Shown here: in pieces, positions 1 through 10,592 of the stretch
Layout: the number at the start of each line of letters is the position of its first letter
Position numbering within the stretch: the stretch's first letter is position 1
Source: Notamacropus eugenii
Lineage: Eukaryota; Chordata; Mammalia; Diprotodontia; Macropodidae
DNA length: 64,000 bases
Assembly (NCBI RefSeq): GCF_028372415.1
Contig: NC_092874.1
Coordinates: 113,721,744-113,785,743 of the forward strand
Direction of reading: 5' to 3'
The notes under the pieces: generated by a model
Told to the model about the DNA's origin: nothing
The model's database searches: none
The model's input: the letters and a program-made list of their open reading frames with translations, nothing else
Made by a program: the position numbers and the translations under genes

Positions 1-280
1 TCAGAGATACTTGCTAAACACCTACTGTGTGTCAGACAACACTGTGCTAAGCTCTGGAGATACAAAAAGAGGGTAAAAAAATCGTTCCTGCTCTCAAGGA
101 GTTCCCAGTCAAATGGCAGAGAAAACGTGCAAACAGCTATACACAAAGAAGATCTATACAGGCGAAATTGGAGATAATCGACAGAGGGAAGATACTAGTA
201 TGAAGTGGGGTTGGGCGAGGTTTCTTGTGGAAGGAAGCATTTTAGCTTTGACTTGAAGCATTCCCGGAGGGGCCAGACAG
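1..280 (+). repeat. Family A dispersed repeat, cut by window start
   Basis: Begins with an ACACCTACTGTGTGTCAGAC-type motif, then the family's ATACAAAAAGAGG block, CTCAAGGAGTTCCCAGTC, GAGATAATCGACAGAGGGAAG and a purine-rich body. The first motif is the reverse complement of the L2/MIR 3' end. The class of the long body is not known to me. Confidence 0.7.
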
Positions 281-605
281 TGAAAACGAACCTCTCTCAT
301 TTCATTTCCTGGAATTATAGAAGATGATATCACTTGAGGCTCTGCTAGTCCCCTCCTCCACCTTCAACATTTGGTATATTTATGAACTACTGACAGTTGG
401 GAAGTTTGGCATCCTCACCCCAGAACTCATCATACCCTCCTAGCATCAGATGAGAAGAAACAGCCAGGATCAAATTAAGAATCTGAGGCTCTGATGTCTT
501 TCAGATCTCATAGGATTTTATCTTGTGCTCTGAAATATTCCTTAAACCTATGCCTTATTTTTGTTCCAATAGTAATTATATTCCCATAGTTGGAATTCTT
601 TGGGG
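281..605. other. Unassigned sequence
   Basis: I see no repeat, gene or RNA signal here. Short frames overlapping the end are shadows of the adjoining purine tract. Confidence 0.6.
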
Positions 606-752
606 GAGGGAGAATGGGGGGAAAGAAAGAGGGAGTGAGGGAAAGGGGAGAAGAGAGGGGAGTAGAAAGGCGAGGGGAGGAGAGGGGAGGAAAGAGGAGA
701 GATGAGGAGAGATGAGGAGAAAGGAAAGAAGTAAAGGGAGGGAGGGAGGTGG
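606..752. repeat. Purine (GGGA/GAGA) low-complexity tract
   Basis: About 145 bases made almost only of G and A on the plus strand, in units such as GAGGGGAGGA and AGATGAGG. Such tracts can form triplex DNA. The open frames on both strands here are artefacts of the composition. Confidence 0.9.
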
Positions 753-985
753 CACACTTAACTTGGAGTCAGGAAGACCTGAGTTCAAATCTTGCCTCAA
801 ACACTTACTAGCTACTTGACTCACTTAACCTTTCTCTCAGTTATAGCTTTCTCATCTGTGAAAAAGGAATAATAGCACCCCACCTCACAGTTGTTTTGGG
901 GATCAAATGAGATGACACATGTACAACACTTTACAAATCTTATAACACTAAATAAATACGATCTATTACTACTCTCAGTCAGTCA
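752..985 (+). repeat. MIR CORE-SINE
   Basis: Has GGAGTCAGGAAGACCTGAG, TCAAACACTTACTAGCTACT, a CTCATCTGTGAAAAAGGAAT core and a GGATCAAATGAGATGA 3' part, all in MIR order. Nearly full length apart from the extreme head. Confidence 0.85.
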
Positions 986-1629
986 GTCAACATCAGGAAG
1001 CAACCTAGTCCCTGCATCCCAATTAATATATCCCCAATAAGTATGCTCACATTCTCTGTGTAGGGTGGTACCTCTTACATGTCCTCCCATCTCATTGCAT
1101 TGATTAAAGCACTTTAATTGATTAAAGATCACATTGCAGGATCCCAGAGGACTGGAGATGAAACATGCTGTCTGCCTCCCAGGAGAGAGGTGATATACTG
1201 AGTGCAGGTTGAGACATTTTGGGGATGTGACCAGTGAGGAAATTTGTTTTGCTTGACTACGTATTTTTAACAGAGGTTTGGTTTTCTTGACTTCTCAGTG
1301 GGGGGAGAAGGAGAAGAGGAAATGAGAGGGATAGAATGATGGATCTTCATTTGAAAATTAAATGAAATTAAATTAAAAACCAACAGAGATTCATTTAACA
1401 GAGCAAGCTCTGCTGAATCCCCAGTGTACTTAAGGTTCTATTCCACGTTACTGCTGCCAGCTAGGAGATCCAGCTCCCCCTTCTGCATCGGTTACCTGGC
1501 TAAGATCAAACAAACATCTCTTCCGATGTCCTTAAATGAGCCACTCCATTTGGTTTTAAAATGAGAGCTAAGAGACACAATCAACTGAGTTGCATCTTGT
1601 ACTTGGGTAGCTTTCAGTGTCTGGACATG
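986..1629. other. Unassigned sequence
   Basis: AT-leaning unique-looking DNA. A short run of CAGT units near 978-990 is the only pattern. No gene or element recognised. Confidence 0.55.
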
Positions 1630-1800
1630 TTGTGTAGTGGGAAAGACACTGACTACACCAGGAGACAGGAAACCTAGGGTTCTAATCTCTAATCTCTAGG
1701 GTTCTAATCTTCTAATCTCTGCACTTTTTTAGGTGCATAACCTTGAGCAAATCACTTTACCTCCCTGGCCTCAGTTTCCTCATCTATCAAATAAAGAGGT
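1630..1800 (+). repeat. MIR CORE-SINE with small internal duplication
   Basis: GTGGGAAAGACACTG head, AGGAGACAGGAAACCTAGG, then CCTCAGTTTCCTCATCTATC core. Between about 1,674 and 1,720 the block GGGTTCTAATCT is repeated with CTAATCTCT units, a local slippage duplication within the SINE. Confidence 0.75.
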
Positions 1801-1817
1801 TTACTGTTACCCAAATG

Positions 1818-2025
1818 GAAAGTGACAGCTTTGGAGTCTGATGATGGATGACCCAGGTGAGAATCCCAGCTCTCCTACTTACCGTCTGTGTGAACTTTAA
1901 CGACTTACTTTTACACACACACACACACACACACACAGAGCCTTGGTCCTCTTAAATGTAAAGCAGTCAGACTAGACAGCCTCTAATATCCCTCCAAGCC
2001 CTAAATCTATGATTCTAACTAAAGA
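1818..2025 (+). repeat. MIR-like CORE-SINE with (AC)n inside
   Basis: GGAGTCTGATGATGGATGAC, CAGCTCTCCTACTTAC and a tail of TCCCTCCAAGCCCTAAATCT plus ATGATTC. The core is interrupted by a dinucleotide (AC)n at 1,913-1,937. Confidence 0.7.
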
Positions 2026-2944
2026 AAAGGCCTTAAACTTCACGAAAGTTATTATGACTGTTGTCTGACTCCCCCTCTTCTCTACCCCAATTTACAGTGC
2101 CAGAATGTCCACACATAGACCCCTCTCCCTGCTCCCAGACCTAATTCTGGGTAATGGGAAACAGAAGACGGTTGAGCACAAAGCAGGGTACTTGTGCACC
2201 AGCATCCAAATTAGCATTGTCCCAGCAAATTGCCTTTGCCCTGACTTAGAAATTGGTAGGAAAAGACAGAACAAATCTAAGGCTTCTGGGAACAGGAGGT
2301 TATGTTTTAGTGGTGGAGGTGATGCATTCTGTTATATAAAACCCTGAAAGTCAAATAACCTGTAATTGGACAAGGTTGCCACAGTAGCTTCACTAGGGAA
2401 TTGTTCAAAAGAGAGAGTACATGAAAGAATTCAAATCAAATAAGAAGAGGTTTGGGGAGGGGGAGAGGGGAGGTTGAAAATGCCTAACTGTAAAATTGCA
2501 AGGGAAGAGATGCACGGTTTTTGCATTTTATCCTTTTATTAAAGTCTGGGCTGTTTTTTAGATGGAAGGGAGAAAAGACTGAGAAATGCCTCTTTGCCTA
2601 GGATAGAGAAAAAGAGATCTCCTTTTTTTTGTCTGATACTATACTGTTTCAGCAGAGAGGTCTGGGTTCAATCAGTTTCTCTGTGTGGATTGCATTCCAC
2701 TGAATGGCATGGGACCAGAGCTTCCCTGGGATCTTAGGTTGATACTTTCTCTTTAGGGCTTCTTTTCGTACTCCCTTTCTCCTCCACCTTCCATGTCTCA
2801 AGTCCTCCTGCATGTTTCATTGTTGTGTAGAGGCGATCCCAGGTTCTTAAAGGCTACATGAAAAGAGTGAAATCTCTGGTAAGTCCTACCAAGCTAGAAA
2901 GACATTCACTATGAGCTCATCGATACATTAGGTTAGACTAAATG
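2026..2944. other. Unassigned sequence
   Basis: No mobile element or gene recognised. Open frames of 60-80 codons on both strands near 2,092-2,347 overlap each other and look random. Confidence 0.5.
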
Positions 2945-3058
2945 AGACATGGCATTCATTAGGGGCTTACTATGTGTGAGGCACTGCGCTAAGCTGGAAA
3001 TATATAGAAGAGGCGATCCCTACCTTCAGGGAACTCCCATTCTAATGGGATCAGGAGC
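2945..3058 (+). repeat. Family A fragment
   Basis: TTAGGGGCTTACTATGTGTG, AGGCACTGCGCTAAGC and CTTCAGGGAACTCCCATTCT follow the family A order. Only the first part of the element is present. Confidence 0.7.
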
Positions 3059-3209
3059 CTCTTTCTCTTCCAAACAGCCTTTCTAAGGCTGGAGGAACCA
3101 ATCATTAAGTTGGCTAAAGGATGATGCTCACTCAGCAACTGCAGCTTTTGAAGACTATGCCACAGAGGACTGGTAATCTGGGACAGTGAAAGGAAGTCCC
3201 CACACTGAT

Positions 3210-3425
3210 GGAATCATACATCGCAGCTCATAGATTTAGAGCTGGAAGGGACCCTCAAGACCATCAAATACAACCTTGTCATTTTACAGGTGAGCAAACT
3301 GAGATAGAGAGGCCAAGTGATTTGCCCAGTGTCAAACAGTTAGTAAATGACAAATTCAGGATTTGAACCCAGACCTTCCTGACTCCTGCACCAGCAAGCA
3401 ATCCACTATGCCATACTGCCTTGCA
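3210..3425 (-). repeat. MIR-type CORE-SINE
   Basis: On the plus strand: CATAGATTTAGAGCTGGAAG, CATTTTACAGGTGAGCAAAC, ATTTGAACCCAGACCTTCCT, CACTATGCCATACTGCC, which is the reverse complement of a full MIR-type SINE including its extended tail. Confidence 0.85.
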
Positions 3426-3554
3426 TTCAGGTTCATGAATTACTGAAGTTGTGCAATCTCTTCCTCCTCTCTTCTATGACTCCCAATGCCTGGAACATCT
3501 AAATGACTGATGGGCACTTAACTTTTGTAAGTGACTCCTTGACAAAGACAACTT

Positions 3555-3965
3555 GCTTATTCATTCAATATTCTTTCAATATGTTTATTGAGTGATACTG
3601 TACCAGTAAAAAGAAGACAGTCCTTGTCCTCAAGGACCCAGCAACCCAGTAAGCAGGCTAAGAAGTAATATATACAAGGAGTTTTAAAATAGATTAGAAT
3701 TTGATAAGTTTATAGGAAAGGCACAAAGAAAATATTATAAAAGACCTGAGGAAGGGGAAATGAGCTGGGCCTTTCCCCTTGGAAGGGGTGGCACCTAAGC
3801 TGGGCCTTTAAGGATGGGAAGGAATTCAACAGGTAGGGTTGGGGGTGGAAGGAAAGAAGAATACAGAGAGCAATCCTGGCACAGGACCTGACATAAGCAA
3901 AGGTACAGAGTTGGGAAAGGGCAGGAAGAGGGTATGGAGCAGTGAACAATATAGCATGGAACAGA
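3555..3965 (+). repeat. Family A repeat, long copy
   Basis: Starts with TATTGAGTGATACTGTACCA, contains CAGTCCTTGTCCTCAAGGAC and runs into the purine-rich body (GAGCTGGGCC, AGCAAAGGTACAGAGTTGGG). One of the longer family A copies here. Confidence 0.6.
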
Positions 3966-3969
3966 GAGC

Positions 3970-4050
3970 CCCATTCAATCAATCAATCAGCAAACACTTT
4001 TATAAGCACCTACTATGTGCTTTCAGCCCTGGAGCTTCCCTTCTAAGGTC
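3970..4050 (+). repeat. Family A fragment, short
   Basis: AATCAATCAATCAGCAAACA then TAAGCACCTACTATGTGC, ending after about 80 bases. It lies directly after another family A copy and may be a separate insertion. Confidence 0.6.
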
Positions 4051-5040
4051 ATCCATGTCTATTTTTCAGCCAGATGCTTTTGGAGAAAATAAGCACACAT
4101 CTTTCCACAAAGAACAAAGAAAATAAAGGAAAAGCTTCTAGAAGTGCTTTCCCTCCCCTCCTCTCCTCTTGATGTTGGCATAGAAGAAATTTCATTCTTA
4201 CCTCAAGAAGGGCAGTTGGTCCATGGCTTTGGTGCCTTACTGAGTAATCAGAGTTGGCACTCCATCTTGTGGGCACAAGAGTATTTGCATTAGATTCCCA
4301 GCTGTCTCAGTTAGTGTTGCTCCGGCCTGATAGTCTCCCTAAAAAAGGCAGCTAGCTTTACAAATGTCCTCATCCAATTTCATTTCCTGAGGAGGAGGAA
4401 GACTGGAGACCTTTCCCTTTAGGTTCACTGACCTCCTCCCCTGACCTCCTGCTGGGTTCTCCTTCCATCTGTCATCTTGATTCACAAGGCATAACATTCA
4501 GGGCTGTATTAGCATAGAAAAAGACAGCAAGAAATACAGTATGTGGGGGAAAACCTTCTGCTTTCTCCTTTCCCTGCAATTATCACTCAGCTGCTTCAGT
4601 AAACAACAAAATTGTTCCCCACACACATCGTTACTACTTACAAGATTAAAATAAGCTGGGGGTCAGGAAGGGGTATAATAGGTTGGTTTCAATTTGGGGT
4701 ATTTTATTTTGTTTTGATTTTTAATAAAATGTTCTACCCTGGCTTAACCTTGCCCCTCCCTTCCCTTGGGAGACGCTGGAACAAGACGGGAGACAGAAAT
4801 CAGGATGGCATTTCTCCTATCATACCTGAAGAAAGGATCAAAGTCAACTCTCACTAGAACGTGTTACAGTAGGAAAAAAGGAATGGGTCTAATCAAGCTC
4901 ATGTCTGCCTAAGGACCCTCCTACCTCCTACATACACACACACATAGATTCTATGCAAGATCTCGGGCCTCAAGAGTAAACAAAAGAAGCAGCTACCCAG
5001 GATGCAAATTCAGGGAAGGGGATTAGGAGGAAAAGGAAAG
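4051..5040. other. Unassigned sequence
   Basis: No repeat family or exon recognised over almost 1 kb. Contains short pyrimidine and (AC)n patches (4,930-4,945). Open frames of 75-95 codons overlap on both strands without supporting features. Confidence 0.5.
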
Positions 5041-5044
5041 GAGT

Positions 5045-5345
5045 ACACATTTATGAAGCACCTACTATGTGCCAGGTACTTTGCTAAGCACTTTACAAAT
5101 ATTATCTTATCTTTATTATTTAATTTAATATTAATTTTATATTATTATATTATTTCAAAACAACTCTGGATAGTAGATTCTGCCATCATCTCCATTTTAC
5201 ATAGGAAGAATCTGAAGTAGGAGAGGGTTAATTGACTTAGCCAGGGTCCTACATCTAGAAAGTGTCTGAGGTTGAATTTGAACTCAGTTATAATATTCCT
5301 GACTTTCAGCCCAGCATTCTATCCACTGCGCCACCTAGTTGCTCA
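5045..5345 (-). repeat. MIR-type SINE, near full length
   Basis: Plus strand shows GCACCTACTATGTGCCAGGT, an AT-expanded stretch near 5,110-5,155, CATTTTACATAGGAAGAATC, and a terminal ATCCACTGCGCCACCTAGTT (reverse complement of the tRNA-like head). Confidence 0.85.
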
Positions 5346-5474
5346 TGGGGGAAGTGCAAAAGGGAGAGAAAAGGAATAACGCAACAAAGAATTCTTTTTC
5401 ATCTTTGTTTTTATAAATGAACATATTTTTAATGCCAAAAATTTCTTCTCTCCATTAAACATAAATATTTGCGT

Positions 5475-5627
5475 AGTGAGCACTGAATTTGAAAGCTAAA
5501 GATCTGCTCTCAAAGCTCAGCTCTGAAACACGTGGCCCCTAGGAACTTGGAAAAAGCCACTTAATCATTCTAAACCTCAATTTCCTCATCTAAAAAATGC
5601 AGGATTAGACTAAGAGACCTCTAAGTT
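5475..5627 (+). repeat. MIR fragment
   Basis: CCACTTAATCATTCTAAACC, CAATTTCCTCATCTAAAAAA and GGATTAGACTAAGAGACCTC match MIR from mid-head to tail. Its end abuts a type B SINE. Confidence 0.7.
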
Positions 5628-5853
5628 GGGGCAGCGAGATGGCATCGGGCTTGAATCAGAAAGATTCATTTTCTTGAATTTCAATCTGGCCTCAGACACT
5701 CACTATCAGTGTGACCTGGGGCAAGTCACTTAACTTTGTCTCAGTTTCCTCCACTGGTAAATGAGCTGGAGAAGGAAATGGCAAACCAGTTCAGTATCTC
5801 TGCCAAGAAAACCCCAAATGTGGTCATGAAGAGTTAGACGCAACTGAACAAGG
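5628..5853 (+). repeat. Type B SINE, full length
   Basis: Head GGGGCAGCGAGATGGCATCG, A-box and B-box region, GGAGAAGGAAATGGCAAACC, CAAGAAAACCCCAAATGTGG and tail GCAACTGAACAA. The tail resembles RTE LINE ends. It lies at the end of the preceding MIR. Confidence 0.85.
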
Positions 5854-6727
5854 TTCTAAAGGGTCTATAAGCTTACTAGGTAGTACAATTTTCTAATGAA
5901 GTGAGGCATAATGTTTAAACCATATCTAAGCCCTGTAGCTCTCCTGTTCCAGCACTGTCTGGGCTATATAGAGAATAGTAATTAGCAATATTTTCATCTA
6001 GGGCAAGGAGCTGAGGTGGGTGAGGGGAGGGAGAGAGAGACTCACCTAGAAAGCAAAGTCCAGGAAACTCAGATGCTTTGTTCCACATTGCTAAAGGCAG
6101 GAGCAAGGGAAGGGCTCAGGTACAGCTGCTGCCTTAAGTCATCCTAACCCACATCACCCGGTGGTTTTTCAAACTGCTGAAAATGTAACCATTTTAAGAT
6201 TAGAAGCAGGTGGGGCCAGAGCTAGTCAGGGAAGAAAGATCATCCCCAGAAGGCAGCATGCTACTGCCAATATCAGGGGGAGAATAGGCAAAGGAGGAAA
6301 TGTACCCCCAGGAAGGTGCTATAATCATTCTCTAAATTTTCCACATTGTGATAAACCCTGACTGTCCCACCCTCATTATGGCTTTACCTGTATGGAGTTT
6401 TTTTTATATACCTTTCCACTGGCAGGTGGCCTGCAGGCCTAGAATCCACAGAGGCTGACCACAATTAGGCGCTGTGAAGTGAAAATGTAAACCTCCCTAA
6501 AGAATGTCAGAAAAATAACCAAGACAAAATGATCAAGACAAGCTATGGGGCAGGAGAAGCAAAGGCTGAGACTGTGAAGCCTGGGGGTTAGGGTCAGGAC
6601 AAGGGTTTGGAGCTGGGAGAAAAAAAAGAGAAGACACAATTCTTAAAATTTGTCTTGGCTGCAAACATAGCCAAGTTTTACCTGTGAACAAGACAGGATG
6701 CAGCCTTGCTTGGTATCATGACGTAGG
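5854..6727. other. Unassigned sequence
   Basis: No element or coding signal recognised. Several overlapping frames of about 65 codons look random. Confidence 0.5.
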
Positions 6728-7135
6728 AAAAAAAAATTTTTTTGTATTTTCTTATTGCTTCTTTTTATTTTGGAATTACATTCGTTTCTAAATGTCTCCC
6801 TCCTCCTTCCTTACCCATCAAGTCATCCCACATAACAAAAGTTTAAAAAGAAAGAAGAGTCAATTGTCTTCATTTAATTAAGTGCCTACTACATGGCAAG
6901 CACTGCACTGAGATAGAACGATAAAAATAAAACAGCCCTTGCTCACAAGGAGGCTTGCCATCTATCACAGGAAACAGCGTGTTTATATACATACAGAAAT
7001 ATACAAAATATATACACAGGAAAAAGTCAGTTCAGCAAAAACAACCAACCTGTCAACTCTATACAGTATTCCACAGCTCACTGGTGCACTTTTTCATTAA
7101 TTTTACCGATTTATCCATTAGATGATTTGCTGATT
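6728..7135 (-). repeat. Old L1 3' UTR, interrupted
   Basis: Plus strand begins with a T-rich run, then CTCCCTCCTCCTTCCTTACC, and after an inserted family A piece continues with CAGTTCAGCAAAAACAACCA and CAGTATTCCACAGCTCA. I recognise these blocks as the 3' untranslated part of an old marsupial L1, reverse strand. Same family as the copy at 35.7 kb. Confidence 0.6.
6868..7022 (+). repeat. Family A piece inside L1
   Basis: TTAAGTGCCTACTACATGGC, AAGCACTGCACTGAG, GCCCTTGCTCACAAGGAGGC. Flanked on both sides by parts of the same L1 3' UTR, so it inserted later than the L1. Confidence 0.65.
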
Positions 7136-7285
7136 CAATAAGCATTTATTAAGCCCAACACTGAAGGAGATATAATAGGGACTGGGAGAGGGATAGGAAA
7201 GAAGTTGGACACACAGTCCCTCAGCCCCTAAGCAGCTTATAGTCTAGCTGGCAAGATAAAATACACCACTGGATACACTTGTTAA
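7130..7285 (+). repeat. Family A fragment
   Basis: TTCAATAAGCATTTATTAAG, CAGTCCCTCAGCCCCTAAGC and AGCTTATAGTCTAGC in family order. Starts at the end of the L1 piece. Confidence 0.65.
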
Positions 7286-8404
7286 TGAGGAAGAATTTGG
7301 ATTTCTGACCTCCTTTGAAAAGCCAATGTCATATGGTTTCAATTCTTTCCTCCCATGGACTACATATATGGGTGAGATTGAGGGATAACCAGGCATAATT
7401 TTTCCCTATGAAAACATGCGATTGGTCAGAGGAGAATAATAAACAAGAGACTCCTGAGACTAGGTCACCATTAGTGGATAAGTATCAAAGGGAGTCAAAA
7501 TTGGTCTCTTTATATCTTGTATAAATGAAAATGAGCCTATAATAGAAGCCTATTCCTTTTAGCATTACTGGCCTGACTCTTTTGTAAATGCTTCTGAGTC
7601 CCAAAACATATTGAACGGAAATGGAGTATCCTGAAAAAAATCAAGCCAACTTTGGCCTCATTAACATTGGACTATAACCAAGTAAGCCAGCCAGCCCAGA
7701 CGATTCCCCCTCTCCACGGCACCCTACTGCAGATGGGAGTAGGGGGTGCGCACCCAGTGACTGCTCCCACACTGGTCATCTCTGCTCCAGACCATGTTAA
7801 GGACATGAAGATTGAAGTGTGAAGCAGAAAAGCAAACCCACTGTCTTGACGCCATCCTTATTACCCTTCCCTTCCAAGACAGAGAGAAGCAGAATGAAAA
7901 GATGGATTAGGTCTCAATTACACCAAAGTCACTTCAGAAAATAGCATGATGGCGCTCTAAGGACAGGGTGCATCCGACTGGAATGATTCCTGCCAGCTGC
8001 TCCTCACGCAAATGCTTTTATGCTTTTAGAGGGATCCGGATCAAGCTTCCTGGAGGGGAGGTAGAGCTGTGGCTCAGGGTCAGGGACCAGAGAAAAGAGC
8101 AGGGAAAGAACAGAGGCTTTGGAAGTCGGGGTCCCACATGGATAGCATCTGGCAGTCTGCAGAGACTGGAGATGCAGGAAGGGTGAGCAGCTTTAAGAGC
8201 TCCATAAAGAAGTGGATTCCCCATTGCCAGAGGTTTTGTGGTTTTTAAGTGTATGTTCTCCCTCTTCCATCATTCTAGTCCATAAAATCTATTTACTTTC
8301 TTCTCCCACCCATGAAAAGAGATTTTCAACCCCCAAACAAATGCAGCACTCATGTACAGCTCCCTTCTCTGTGTGTAAAGGGGAAGAGGAAGAAGTCTCT
8401 TAGT
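7286..8404. other. Repeat-free block
   Basis: Over 1.1 kb with no recognised repeat. The first 400 bases are AT-rich and non-repetitive, the rest is more balanced with a few CpGs near 7,740-7,760. No exon or promoter can be argued. Confidence 0.5.
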
Positions 8405-8640
8405 ACAAGCATGTGTGTGTTTGTCTTTCGTTGCCAAAGAAGACCATGCCATCAGAGAAACAATGACATGACTTGCACTTGACTTTGTTTTGAGTGAGGG
8501 AGGGCTGTGCAGGTCACCAGCCTCACTTCTCCTCCAGAGTTATCTGAATCCAGTGACCAGATATTCATCAGGATGACTGGAGATGACCCAGGATGAGGCA
8601 ATTGGGGTTAAGTGACTTGCCCAAGGTCATACAACAAAAG
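8405..8640 (-). repeat. Type C SINE, 5'-truncated
   Basis: Reverse-strand copy: tail side CGTTGCCAAAGAAGACCATG, then GAGTGAGGGAGGGCTGTGCA, GATGACCCAGGATGAGGCAA and GTTAAGTGACTTGCCCAAGG. The tRNA-like head is missing. The tail has only a degenerate GT run. Confidence 0.85.
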
Positions 8641-8756
8641 AGAAGGAATAGGTTCATGTAGCATATATTGGCACATGAAGGCCTTGGGATTTCCCTTGAT
8701 TGAGGAATATTGATGGCCTCATAGGATTAAAAGCTAAGAGAGATCATCTAATAGAG

Positions 8757-8953
8757 AAATTCTTTTTTGTTGTGAACCCCTTCTGGTGAAACCTATGGAT
8801 CCATTTTTTAGATTATGGTTTTCAAATGAGAGCTACATATAGAAGATTACAAAGGAAAACAATTATATGTATATGTAACATGTCTATAACAGTTATATAT
8901 ACATAACAAAATATTAAAAACAAATCCTCAGACCCTACATTAAGAACCCATGA
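8757..8953. mobile_element. hAT-type MITE (TTAAGAACCC family)
   Basis: Contains CCCCTTCTGGTGAAACCTAT, ATTACAAAGGAAAACAATTA and terminal CATTAAGAACCCATG. Similar pieces lie at 10,178, 45,878, 46,102 and 55,283. Ends of the CAGGGGTTCTTAACC type mark a non-autonomous hAT element. No transposase is present. Confidence 0.6.
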
Positions 8954-9095
8954 TAATGCATCTCCTCCATTTTACAGATGAGAAAACTGAGGCTCAGAGG
9001 TAGTTATTTTTTCAAGGTCACAAAGACAATAATAGAACAGCCAAGGTTCCAAGCTTGACTTCAGTTCCAATACTCTCTATTATACTACAGTCTTT
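8954..9095 (-). repeat. MIR fragment
   Basis: CCATTTTACAGATGAGAAAA, CTGAGGCTCAGAGGTAG and CAAGGTCACAAAGACAATAA are the reverse complement of MIR core and body. Confidence 0.75.
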
Positions 9096-9504
9096 TATGC
9101 TAGTTCTTATACTTCCATCTACATTCCCAAGGTCAGAATTCAAAAACTGATATAAAAGGCAGAGACGAGAAAGAAAGCCAATTGAAAACAGCTGTTAAAG
9201 AGCTTGGCTAACTGAAGAATTCTTTTGTGGTCAGAAAATTGGAGACATTGAAAAGAAGACGCTGAAGTCCCATGGAACACTGCAAGGGCAGGTCACCTAA
9301 ACAAAGAGACTCTTGGGCCCATGCTCTTGAGTATTTTGATAGATAGAAGCAGAGCTAGAACTAAAGCAAGAAATTTCATGAAAGGGTACTAAAAATTTGG
9401 AAGTTGGAATCTCAATATAGTTCTTTCTTTGGGGCCACCACTAATCCAAAGTACTGGTGACTTGTTGGACAACTTCCAGCTGCCCTAAGCTAACTATCAA
9501 TCTA
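9096..9504. other. Unassigned sequence
   Basis: No repeat or gene recognised. ATCTATC-like units near 9,500 lead into the next family A copy. Confidence 0.5.
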
Positions 9505-9885
9505 TCTATCAAGCAATCTATCAACAAACATTGATTAAGTAGCAGTCACTGTGCTGGATCAGGAGTACAAAGACAAAAAGTAAAACAGTTCTTGCCTTCA
9601 AGGAGCTTGAAATCTAGTCAAGAAAGAGAGCATGCATACACATCAGTTTGAACAAAATAGATACAAGATGATCTTGAGGAAGTGTTAGGAACCAGGAAGG
9701 TCTTCATGGAGAAGGTGGTGCTTAAGTTGGACTTTGAAGAAAACTAGGAATCCAGAGAGGGGGAGAAGAGGGGAGGTAATGCATTCCAAGCATGAGGAAG
9801 GGGGGAGGGGAGCACCCAATGGAAGGCCTGGAAATAGGAGGAATATTGATTAAGGAAGCCAATGTGGCTGGATAGATGACAGAAA
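9505..9885 (+). repeat. Family A repeat, long copy
   Basis: CATTGATTAAGTAGCAGTCA, CTTGCCTTCAAGGAGCTTGA, GGTGGTGCTTAAGTTGGACT and AGCCAATGTGGCTGGAT follow the long family A body in order. Confidence 0.7.
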
Positions 9886-9924
9886 TTGGTTAGGACTGAT
9901 ATCTGAGACATGACATATGGAAAT

Positions 9925-10010
9925 TTTCATCTCTTATCCTTTTCTTGTATCTTCCACAGTACCCAATATAGTACTGGCCATATAACAAAGAATTCATTGA
10001 TGGATAAGTG
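9925..10010 (+). repeat. L2-type LINE 3' end
   Basis: TCTTGTATCTTCCACAGTAC, CCAATATAGTACTGGCCATA and a TGATGGATAA-like end match the 3' terminus of L2. Diverged. Confidence 0.5.
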
Positions 10011-10177
10011 GATTGGATAAGTGAATTTCCTCACTATAGATAGTGAATTCAATCAAGGTAAATGACTTTCCAAGTGTTCAAAGGAGACAAAACAAATGGT
10101 AAGATGGAGGAAGATTTCAAATCCTTAGGAATCACAGTTCATCTGGAGAAAATATTCTTACCCTTGTTTAGATCATA

Positions 10178-10371
10178 GAATAGATCCCTTTGGCAGTCTG
10201 GTGAACATTGTGGACTCCTCAGAATAATCTTTTTAAATGCATGAAATAAAATATGAAATTACAAAGGAAGCAAATTATACTAAAACACGATCACAAAACA
10301 AAATTTAAACAAGTTTAACAACTGCTGAAAACTATCTACAGACCTCCTTGAACTCCGGGTTAAAAAGTGCT
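10178..10371. mobile_element. hAT-type MITE, diverged
   Basis: CCCTTTGGCAGTCTGGTGAA, CTCAGAATAATCTTTTTAAA, AAATTACAAAGGAAGCAAAT and ACTCCGGGTTAAAAAGTGC run in the same order as the MITE family at 8.76 kb, covering almost the whole element. Confidence 0.6.
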
Positions 10372-10464
10372 GCTTGGAGGGGAAATATGTCTAAGGAAGG
10401 TGGGATAGAAGAGAACTGACAAGTGTAGCCTGATTAAGACCTCTTCTGTTCCTAGAGATGATGT

Positions 10465-10592
10465 CAATCAATCAACATTCATTGAGCACCTACTTTGTGC
10501 CTGGCATGCTGCTAAGCACTGGGGATACAAAAAGAGGCAAAAGACAGCCCCTGCCCTCAAGGAGTTTACAGTCTAACAGAGGGAGAGGGCTG
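10465..10592 (+). repeat. Family A fragment, well preserved
   Basis: CATTGAGCACCTACTTTGTG, CTGCTAAGCACTGGGGATAC, AAAAAGAGGCAAAAGACAGC and CTCAAGGAGTTTACAGTCTA. One of the least diverged family A starts in the window. Confidence 0.8.
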